The notes beneath the pieces are model-generated. The model was not told the DNA's origin. It did not search any database and saw only the letters and a program-made list of their open reading frames with translations. From CAIWXH01 sp964555675 (GTDB lineage: Bacteria > Chloroflexota > Chloroflexia > Chloroflexales > Chloroflexaceae), in NCBI GenBank assembly GCA_964555675.1, contig CAZKTU010000255.1, positions 1 through 9,344 of the forward strand: DNA of 9,344 nt, given 5' to 3'. Every line of letters starts with the position of its first letter. Within the stretch, counting starts at the first letter, position 1. This document shows positions 1 to 5,392 of this stretch, piece by piece. The position numbers and the translations under genes were made by a program.

Positions 1-2
1 TG

Positions 3-992
3 GCCGCGCTCTTCGCCCAGGCCGAGCCGCGCGAGCTCGTGCGGGCCAACCCGCGCCGCCTGGCCGAACAGCTAGCCCTGAGCGAGCGGGCCGCCCTGCG
101 AGCCCTGGTGGCCGCCGTCTACGCCGGGCTGCTCGATCTGCACTGGGAGGTCGGCTGCCCCGCCTGTGGGGCCCTCAACCAGCGGGGCGACAGCCTCAGC
201 GGGCTGCAGCACGAGACCGAGTGCGACGTCTGCCATACGCGCTTCGCCGGCCACCTCGACCAGGAGGTGCGGGTGAGCTTCAGCCTGCACGAGCGCCTGC
301 GGCCGCGCGAGGCGAGCTACGACGCGCGCTACCGCGCCGAGGTCGACGGACGCCTTGGGCCGACCCCCGGCCAGGCCCTGCTGCTCTTGCCCGAGTTCCA
401 GCGTCTCTTCCCGCGCCAGCGGCTGCTGCCCGACGAGAGCCTGGACGTGACCCGGGCCGCCCTGCTCTTCACCGACCTGGCCGGCTCGACCGCGATCTAC
501 GCCCGCAAGGGCGACCCGCGGGCCTACCACCTGGTGCGCCTGCACTTCGACGAGCTCTTCCGGGCCGCCGACGAGAGCGGCGGGCTCATGATCAAGACGA
601 TCGGCGACGCGGTCATGGCGGCCTTCCAGACCCCGGTCGAGGCCCTCGGGGCGGCCCTCGCGATGCAGCGCGCCATCGCGGCCCTGAACCGGCGGGTCGG
701 CCTCGCGGACGACGAGCGGCTGATCCTCAAGGTCGGCCTGCACAGCGGGCCCTGCCTGAGCGTGACCCTCAACGACCGCTCGGACTACTTCGGGACCACG
801 GTGAATATCGCGGCCCGCGTGCAGGGGCTCTCGCTCGGCCACGATGTGGTCTTCACCGAGGCGATCCGCGCCGACCCTGCGGCCCTGGCCCTGCTCGGCG
901 AGCGCCCCTGCGAGAGCAGCCATGTGCGCCTGAAGGGCATCGACGAGCCGGTGCTGGTACACCGAGTGGCCCTGTCTGAACTCAATGGGTGA
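3..992 (+). CDS. Class III adenylate/guanylate cyclase with N-terminal zinc-ribbon (DUF5939-like) domain, 5'-truncated by window edge
   Basis: Likely makes cAMP from ATP. The frame is open from base 3 with no stop, and DUF5939 cyclases are longer than what is visible, so the true start lies left of the window; GTG 39 is only the first internal start codon. Numbering from that GTG, residues 35-90 carry two CxxC pairs (Cys40/43 and Cys62/65), a small zinc-ribbon-like module typical of DUF5939. The catalytic domain spans about 135-310 and is complete: metal-binding Asp146 (FTDLAGST) and Asp190, ATP-selecting Lys186 (IKTIGDAVMAAF) and Asp249 (SDYFG), and transition-state Asn256 and Arg260 (VNIAAR). 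The Lys/Asp pair favours ATP over GTP. There is no membrane segment in the visible part, so it is probably cytosolic. The next gene is 127 bases downstream behind its own AT-rich control region, so it probably ends its transcript here, although no clear terminator is visible. Activity is inferred from intact motifs. Confidence 0.9.
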   Translation, partial: AALFAQAEPRELVRANPRRLAEQLALSERAALRALVAAVYAGLLDLHWEVGCPACGALNQRGDSLSGLQHETECDVCHTRFAGHLDQEVRVSFSLHERLRPREASYDARYRAEVDGRLGPTPGQALLLLPEFQRLFPRQRLLPDESLDVTRAALLFTDLAGSTAIYARKGDPRAYHLVRLHFDELFRAADESGGLMIKTIGDAVMAAFQTPVEALGAALAMQRAIAALNRRVGLADDERLILKVGLHSGPCLSVTLNDRSDYFGTTVNIAARVQGLSLGHDVVFTEAIRADPAALALLGERPCESSHVRLKGIDEPVLVHRVALSELNG

Positions 993-1044
993 AAATTTTT
1001 GCCTAAAATAGTCCAGGTTGTACGTATTGGTACAATTGTGGTAC
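993..1044 (+). promoter_or_regulatory. AT-rich control region with TTGTAC-N6-GTACAA inverted repeat upstream of the sigma factor gene
   Basis: This is the most AT-rich patch of the window. TAAAAT at 1004-1009 is a 5/6 match to a -10 box, but I find no convincing -35 at the right distance. Just downstream lies a perfect inverted repeat, TTGTAC (1018-1023) and GTACAA (1030-1035), separated by 6 bases. It is followed by a second partial copy, TTGTGGTAC, at 1036-1044, which also creates the 8-bp palindrome ACAATTGT (1032-1039). The layout, repeated half-sites just after a -10-like box, suggests a dimeric repressor operator controlling the sigma gene. The regulator is unknown; TACAATTGTG resembles the TACA-N2-TGTA operators of BlaI/CopY-type repressors, but no such repressor is in the window. 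Confidence 0.45.
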
Positions 1045-1119
1045 GGCTTCGGGGGCAGAACTTTCGGCCGATCCTGCTACCCTCATCTCAGACACTGCGT
1101 GATGAGAAACGAGGGGCGT

Positions 1120-1779
1120 GTGGAGACAGTCGCGTTGCAGGCCACGGGCGCAGCGGCGCCGGCCGAGGGTAGCCATGAGGAAGAGGCGCGCATCATTGCC
1201 GCGCTGCGCCGGGGCGACGTACGAGCCTTCGAGGAGCTGCACCGGCGGCTGACCCCGCTGCTGCTGGCGATTGCGAGCCGCTATGTGGGCAGCAGGGCCC
1301 TGGCCGAGGATATCGTCCAGGATACCTGGCTGGCCGTGACCCAGGGCATCGGGCGCTTCGAGGGCCGCAGCTCGTTGAAGACCTGGGTCGTGCGCATCCT
1401 CCACTACCGGGCCCGCTCGGCCTCGAGCAAAGAGGCGCGCAAGGTGGTCATGTCGGCCCTGGGGGGGGGCGACGACGACCTTGCGCGCCCGGTACGCGAC
1501 CACGTGCTGAGTGCTACCACTCAGCACGTGCAGCTCCGGGTCGCCTCGCCCGAGGATCACGCCATCAGCGCGGAGATCGCAGCCCAGATCGCCGCGGCCA
1601 TCGCCGGCCTGCCGAAGACGCAGCGGGCCGTCGTCATGCTGCACGATGTCGAGGGCTGGCCGGCCGCCGAGGTGTGCGCCCGCCTCAATCTGAGCGCGGG
1701 CAACCAGCGCGTGCTGCTGCACCGCGCACGCCAGCACATGCGCCGCGAGCTGAGCCAATACATCCAGCAGAGCCTGTGA
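1120..1779 (+). CDS. ECF-like RNA polymerase sigma-70 family sigma factor
   Basis: It should direct RNA polymerase to a specific promoter set. The protein is 219 aa from GTG 1120. Region 2 lies at about residues 25-95, with the core-binding and -10-recognition pattern AEDIVQDTWLAV followed by SSLKTWVVRIL. Region 4 lies at about 155-215, with LPKTQRAVVMLHDVEGW, the recognition helix region VCARLNLSAGNQRVLLHRAR, and MRREL. No region 1 or 3 is present, as in ECF factors. GTG 1120 is chosen because GAGGGG (1111-1116) precedes it; ATG 1102, GTG 1099 and TTG 1018 are in-frame alternatives with poorer ribosome sites, and TTG 1018 would start inside the operator-like repeat. The linker between domains is long and odd: a run of nine G (1461-1469), an Asp cluster and a perfect inverted repeat (1501-1530). 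No anti-sigma gene is adjacent; the next gene is a degenerate HAD protein 88 bases downstream. Confidence 0.88.
   Translation: METVALQATGAAAPAEGSHEEEARIIAALRRGDVRAFEELHRRLTPLLLAIASRYVGSRALAEDIVQDTWLAVTQGIGRFEGRSSLKTWVVRILHYRARSASSKEARKVVMSALGGGDDDLARPVRDHVLSATTQHVQLRVASPEDHAISAEIAAQIAAAIAGLPKTQRAVVMLHDVEGWPAAEVCARLNLSAGNQRVLLHRARQHMRRELSQYIQQSL
1461..1469 (+). repeat. G9 homopolymer inside the sigma factor gene
   Basis: Nine consecutive G residues encode part of a Leu-Gly-Gly-Gly stretch in the linker between sigma regions 2 and 4. A run of this length can slip during replication, and a one-base change would disconnect region 4. It is also a common place for sequencing length errors. Confidence 0.85.
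1501..1530 (+). repeat. Perfect 13-bp inverted repeat with 4-nt loop inside the sigma factor coding sequence
   Basis: CACGTGCTGAGTG (1501-1513) is followed by CTAC (1514-1517) and then its exact reverse complement (1518-1530). The element is 30 bases, a multiple of three, and encodes HVLSATTQHV (residues 128-137 from GTG 1120) without breaking the frame. It sits in the variable linker between the two DNA-binding domains. Bases just outside do not pair, so the hairpin has sharp edges. It could be an inserted palindromic mini-element or an mRNA structure; no T-run follows, so it is not a standard terminator. Confidence 0.85.
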
Positions 1780-1856
1780 CTGTTCTGCCTCAAGCGCGCT
1801 TCCGCCGGCGCCACCCGGCCGAGGCGGCCAGGCCAGCAACCGTCAGCTTCGTCGAT

Positions 1857-1862
1857 GGGAGG
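1857..1862 (+). promoter_or_regulatory. Ribosome binding site for the HAD-fold gene
   Basis: GGGAGG lies 5 bases before GTG 1868 and decides this non-ATG start. Confidence 0.7.
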
Positions 1863-1867
1863 TCCGC

Positions 1868-2620
1868 GTGATCGAGCTAGTGATCTTCGAGCTTGGGGCC
1901 TCGCTGGTTCAACTCGAGCTGATCGACGCCCTGGCCTTTGCGCAGGCGGCGCTCGAGCTACGGCCGGGACTCATCCTCGAGGATGTCGCGGCGCGCGTGC
2001 GACAGCTAGCCGGCATATCGCGCCACGAACTGGCCTACAGGCTGGTGCGTCAGTACGACCTGCGTGCGGCCGCGCTGGCCCGCCTGTCCGAGTTGAGCGT
2101 GGCGAATGACTGGCAAGTCCTGTTACAGCTGCGCGCCCAGGCCTATGATCGGCTGCTCGCCATGCCCGACACGATCGAGCGCGCGGCCTGGCCTCAGCCT
2201 ACAGCCCTGCTCTATAGCGCGCGGCGCATGGGCTGCCGGGTGGCCCTGGTGAGCCAGGCCAGCGCCCGCCAGGGCGGGCAGGTGCTGCGCAGCCTCAACC
2301 TGAGCGACGCGTTCGACCTGGTGCTGGCCCGCGACGAGGCCGAGTTCGGCCTGGCCGACCCCGAGCTCTACCTGAGCGTTGCCCGCGAGCTCGAGGTCGA
2401 GCCGCAGGCCTGTCTGAGCGTCCTGCGCTCGCTGCTCGGCGTGCGGGCCGCCCTGGGCGCCGGCATGAGCGTGCTGGCCATGGCCCAAGGGCCGGCCCGC
2501 CAGCAACTCCTCCCCTTCGCCTCGTGCGAGCGCTGCGTGCTGGTCGACAACCACAGCGCCCTTCCCGGGCATCTCTACGCCCAGATTGCCTCGCGCCAGC
2601 GCGATCCGCAGATGCGCTAG
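1868..2620 (+). CDS. HAD-superfamily fold protein with degenerate catalytic motifs (probable pseudoenzyme)
   Basis: The 250-aa protein has the architecture of a beta-phosphoglucomutase/phosphatase-like HAD protein: an N-terminal core strand, a helical cap (about 15-110), then a Rossmann core. The key residues are replaced. Motif I, normally DxDGT, reads IFELGASL, giving Glu8 and Gly10 for the nucleophile and acid/base Asp. Motif II keeps Ser129 (ALVSQAS). Motif III, normally KPDPE, reads GLADPELY, with Leu162 where Lys is expected. Motif IV, normally EDS, reads VLRS (Leu186, Arg187). Scaffold segments are well kept (ADPELYLSVARELEVEP, GVRAALGAGM), so this is a maintained fold, not a decaying gene. 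Phosphatase or mutase activity is unlikely; a binding or regulatory role is inferred. The start is GTG 1868. It follows the sigma gene by 88 bases with no strong terminator, so it is probably co-transcribed and may partner the sigma factor, but nothing proves this. Confidence 0.78.
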   Translation: MIELVIFELGASLVQLELIDALAFAQAALELRPGLILEDVAARVRQLAGISRHELAYRLVRQYDLRAAALARLSELSVANDWQVLLQLRAQAYDRLLAMPDTIERAAWPQPTALLYSARRMGCRVALVSQASARQGGQVLRSLNLSDAFDLVLARDEAEFGLADPELYLSVARELEVEPQACLSVLRSLLGVRAALGAGMSVLAMAQGPARQQLLPFASCERCVLVDNHSALPGHLYAQIASRQRDPQMR

Positions 2621-2642
2621 GGCACAATGCCCATCGCGCCTG

Positions 2643-2691
2643 GCGGCTCAAGCCGCGGGCAACCATGGCGCGAAGCCGGCCTTCGCCGGCT
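2643..2691 (+). terminator. Two tandem GC hairpins after the HAD-fold gene, possible weak terminator
   Basis: GCGGC/GCCGC (2643-2656, loop TCAA) is followed by AGCCGGC/GCCGGCT (2674-2691, loop CTTC). Neither is followed by a T-run, so termination is uncertain; they may simply protect the mRNA 3' end. They fill the gap between the HAD-fold gene and the next promoter. Confidence 0.35.
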
Positions 2692-2718
2692 CCGGCGGGC
2701 CCCGGCACGGCGCCGCCC

Positions 2719-2747
2719 TTGCTCTTCTGATGCATCAGGGTTATAAA
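2719..2747 (+). promoter_or_regulatory. Predicted sigma-70-type promoter for the STAND regulator gene
   Basis: TATAAA (2742-2747) is a good -10 box. TTGCTC (2719-2724), a weak but aligned -35 box, lies exactly 17 bases upstream. Transcription would begin near 2754, giving a leader of about 50 bases before the preferred GTG 2807. The upstream in-frame ATG at 2747 overlaps the last base of the -10 box, so it could not be translated from this promoter. Confidence 0.5.
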
Positions 2748-2795
2748 TGGATCGTACGAGGTGCAATGGAGCACAGGCGATCCACCCCGCGCTGA

Positions 2796-2802
2796 AGAGG
2801 AG
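2796..2802 (+). promoter_or_regulatory. Ribosome binding site that fixes the STAND gene start at GTG 2807
   Basis: AGAGGAG ends 4 bases before GTG 2807. The ATG at 2747, 20 codons upstream, has no comparable site. Confidence 0.7.
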
Positions 2803-2806
2803 CCGC

Positions 2807-5236
2807 GTGTCACTCTCGACTGTGCTCGAACGGCTGATGCAGCGGCCGAACTACCGCTATACCCCCGGCCTGCTCAGCCGGCTCTCGGGCGTCCCCAAGA
2901 CCACGATCGTCAACTGGCTGATCGGGCGGGTGACCCGCCCGCGCCACTGGCAAGACCTGGTGATGGTCGCCGGGGCCCTGCGCCTGAGCGAAGCCGAAGT
3001 CGACGAACTGCTCGACGTCGCCGGCCACCCGCCCATTGCCGTCCTGCTGACGCGGACGAGCGACCCTGCCGAGCGCCAGCTGCTCGGCCCGTGGCAGCGT
3101 AGCGAGACGGGGACCCCGACGCCGGGCGCGGGCGCGGCCACCCTGGCCCCCCCGGTGCTCCCCGTACCTACGGCGCCGCTGATCGGGCGCGACGGCGAGC
3201 GCGAGCGAGCGGCGATGCTGCTGACCGACCCGGCGGTGCGCCTGCTGACCCTGACCGGGCCGGCGGGGGCCGGCAAGACGCGCCTGGCCCTCCAGATCGC
3301 CGCCGACCTCGGCGCATTCTTCGCCGATGGGGTCTATTTCGCCGGCCTCACCCCCCTGAGCGAGCCCGCGATGGTCGTGCCGACGATCGCCCGCACGCTG
3401 GGCATCGCCGAGACCGGGGCGCGCTCGCCGGCCCAGCGCGTGGTCGAGGCCCTGCAGCATCGCCACATGCTGCTCATCCTCGACAACTACGAGCATCTGC
3501 TCGCGGCCACGCCCGCGATCAGCGAGCTGCTCGCCGCCACCCCCGGGCTCACCGTGCTCGTCACCAGCAGGGTCGTGCTGCACATTGCCGGCGAGCACGA
3601 GCTGGCCCTGCCGCCCCTCGAGCTCCCCGACCTGGTGCATCTGCCGCCGCCGGCCCAGCTAGCCAAGGTGCCGGCGGTGGCCCTCTTCCTGGCGCGAGTG
3701 CGCACGGTCAAGCCCGACTTCCAGCTCACCGCCGCCAACGCCGCCGCCGTGGCGGCGATCTGCGTGCGCCTCGACGGGCTGCCCCTGGCCCTCGAGCTGG
3801 CGGCCGCCCGCAGCAAGCTACTGCCGCCCCGCGAACTGCTGGCCCGCCTCGACCAGCGCCTGAGCCTGCTGACGGTGGTCTATACCGACCGCCCGAGCCA
3901 CCAGCAGACCCTGCGCGGCACGCTCGACTGGAGCTACCGCCTGCTGCCCCAGAGCGCGCAGCGCCTCTTCGCGCGGGTGGCGGTCTTCGTCGGCGGCTGG
4001 AGCCTCGCGGCCGCCGAGACGATCTGCGCCGACGCCGAAAGGCAGAGCCTCCACCTGGAGCGCCAGCAGATCCTCGACGGGCTCATGACCCTCGCCGACC
4101 ACAGCCTGGTGCAGACAGCCGACGGCGAAGACGAACAGCGCTACGCCCTGCTCGAGACCATGCGCGCCTACGCGCTCGAGCTGCTTGTGGCGAGCGGCGA
4201 ACAGCACGTCATTGCGGCGCGCCACGCCGCCTACTACCAGCAGTTGGCCGAAACGGCCGGCCCGGCCCTGAGCGGTCCCGAGCAGGTCCACTGGCTCAAT
4301 CGCCTCGACCAGGAGCACGACAACCTGCGCGCGGCTCTGGGCTGGGCCCTTCAGCACGAACCCGACCAGGCGGCGCGCATCGCGACGGCGATCTGGTTCT
4401 TCTGGATGCTGCGCGGTTATCTGCAAGAGGGCCGGCGCTGGCTCGAGCAGATCGCGCCCCTGGCCGAGCCGCAACTGCGGGCCGCGGCGCTGCTGGGCGC
4501 GGGGCGCCTGGCCCGCCAGCAGGGCGACCTGGAGGCGGCGGCGGCCCACCTGACGGCGAGCCTGAGCATCCAGCGGGGCCTCGGCAACCAGCAGGGCGAG
4601 GCGATCGCCCTAGGCTATCTCGGGGTGGTGGCCTACGACCGGGGCGACTTTGCGCGGGCCGAGGCGCTGCACCGCGAGAGTCTGGCCCTGCGCCACCTCG
4701 TGGGCGATCACTGGGGCATCGCGGCGACGCTAACCAACCTGGGCGAGGTGGCCCGTCAGCAGGGCGATACCAGGGCGGCCCTGACCTTGCAGGGCGAGGC
4801 CCTGACCCGCTTCCGCGAGCTAGGCGACCGGGTCGGCAGCGCCACAGCCCTGCTGAATATCGGCATGCTCGAGCTGCTGCAGGGCCGCCACGAGGCGGCG
4901 CGCCCGCTGCTGCAAGAGAGCCTGGCCCTCTGGGTGGCCCTCGACGAGCAGGTCGACATTGCCGAGTGTCTCGAGGGGCTGGCGGCTGTGGCCGCAGACG
5001 CCGGCGAGGCCCTGCGGGCGGCCCGGCTGGCCGGCGCGGCAACGGCCGCCCGCGAAGCCGCGGGCTCGCTGCTCTCGCCGACCGACCAGCAGCGCCTGGC
5101 CCCCCACCTCGACCGGGCCGCGGCGCAGCTCGGCCCCGCGGCCTTCGCCGCCGCCTGGAACGAAGGGCGCGCCTGGCGTCTCGCCGAAGCGGTGGCCGAG
5201 GCGCAGAACGAGCGCGCAACGCCGCCGACACAGTAG
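2807..5236 (+). CDS. STAND-class regulator: N-terminal helix-turn-helix, NB-ARC-like NTPase, C-terminal TPR repeats
   Basis: The 809-aa protein (from GTG 2807) is probably a signal-gated transcription regulator of the type where ATP and ligand binding release DNA binding or oligomerisation. Residues 20-45 form a helix-turn-helix (GLLSRLSGVPKTTIVNWL), followed by a helical stretch to about 70 and a Pro/Ala-rich linker. The NTPase begins with PLIGRDGERE and has Walker A GPAGAGKT (151-158), Walker B LLILDN (Asp226), a sensor-like VLVTSR, and the NB-ARC motif GLPLALELAAA (from 324). A winged-helix segment starts near LRGTLDWSY (369). Residues about 555-740 hold four to five TPR-like repeats such as ALGYLGVVAYDRGDFARAEA, likely the ligand or partner sensor. 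No membrane segment is seen. The family resembles the ATPase/TPR half of AfsR/LuxR-type regulators, here with the DNA-binding domain at the N terminus. Its target is unknown; it has its own promoter and terminator-like hairpin. Confidence 0.87.
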   Translation: MSLSTVLERLMQRPNYRYTPGLLSRLSGVPKTTIVNWLIGRVTRPRHWQDLVMVAGALRLSEAEVDELLDVAGHPPIAVLLTRTSDPAERQLLGPWQRSETGTPTPGAGAATLAPPVLPVPTAPLIGRDGERERAAMLLTDPAVRLLTLTGPAGAGKTRLALQIAADLGAFFADGVYFAGLTPLSEPAMVVPTIARTLGIAETGARSPAQRVVEALQHRHMLLILDNYEHLLAATPAISELLAATPGLTVLVTSRVVLHIAGEHELALPPLELPDLVHLPPPAQLAKVPAVALFLARVRTVKPDFQLTAANAAAVAAICVRLDGLPLALELAAARSKLLPPRELLARLDQRLSLLTVVYTDRPSHQQTLRGTLDWSYRLLPQSAQRLFARVAVFVGGWSLAAAETICADAERQSLHLERQQILDGLMTLADHSLVQTADGEDEQRYALLETMRAYALELLVASGEQHVIAARHAAYYQQLAETAGPALSGPEQVHWLNRLDQEHDNLRAALGWALQHEPDQAARIATAIWFFWMLRGYLQEGRRWLEQIAPLAEPQLRAAALLGAGRLARQQGDLEAAAAHLTASLSIQRGLGNQQGEAIALGYLGVVAYDRGDFARAEALHRESLALRHLVGDHWGIAATLTNLGEVARQQGDTRAALTLQGEALTRFRELGDRVGSATALLNIGMLELLQGRHEAARPLLQESLALWVALDEQVDIAECLEGLAAVAADAGEALRAARLAGAATAAREAAGSLLSPTDQQRLAPHLDRAAAQLGPAAFAAAWNEGRAWRLAEAVAEAQNERATPPTQ

Positions 5237-5279
5237 CAACGGCCCAGGCTGCCCCCTTACGAACCTGCACGCCGCGCGA

Positions 5280-5311
5280 CAGGAGCCCGGGGCATGTGCT
5301 CCGGGCTCCTG
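5280..5311 (+). terminator. Strong hairpin after the STAND gene, terminator-like
   Basis: CAGGAGCCCGG (5280-5290) pairs perfectly with CCGGGCTCCTG (5301-5311). The stem is 11 bp and can be extended inward by a G-T and a G-C pair. It starts 43 bases after the stop codon. No T-run follows, so it may act with Rho or as a 3'-end stabiliser. GGCATGT occurs in the loop (5291) and again just after the stem (5311), a minor direct repeat. Confidence 0.6.
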
Positions 5312-5377
5312 GCATGTCGCTCTGCGCCGGGGCCGGGGCTGTAGTACTATGTATCCATCAACAGAAGCCGTTTTCAT

Positions 5378-5383
5378 CAGGAG
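5378..5383 (+). promoter_or_regulatory. Ribosome binding site of the glutaminase gene
   Basis: CAGGAG lies 9 bases before ATG 5393. Further upstream TACTAT (5345-5350) is a weak -10-like match in a locally AT-rich stretch, with no clear -35. Confidence 0.6.
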
Positions 5384-5392
5384 CATACGCGC

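Noticed and set aside
72..962. 296-codon antisense frame opposite the cyclase
   Set aside because: The sense strand has the full set of cyclase catalytic residues; the antisense translation shows no recognisable fold.
1058..1080. GAACTT at 1058-1063 as the -35 of an auto-regulated ECF promoter
   Set aside because: No matching -10 such as GTC or CGTC occurs 16-17 bases downstream.
1018..1119. N-terminal extension of the sigma factor from TTG 1018
   Set aside because: It begins within the operator-like repeat, has no ribosome site, and adds Cys/Tyr/Trp-rich residues unlike the rest of the protein.
1817..1829. GGCCG-AGG-CGGCC hairpin between the sigma and HAD genes as a terminator
   Set aside because: Only 5 pairs with a 3-base loop and no T-run; such stems arise by chance in GC-rich DNA.
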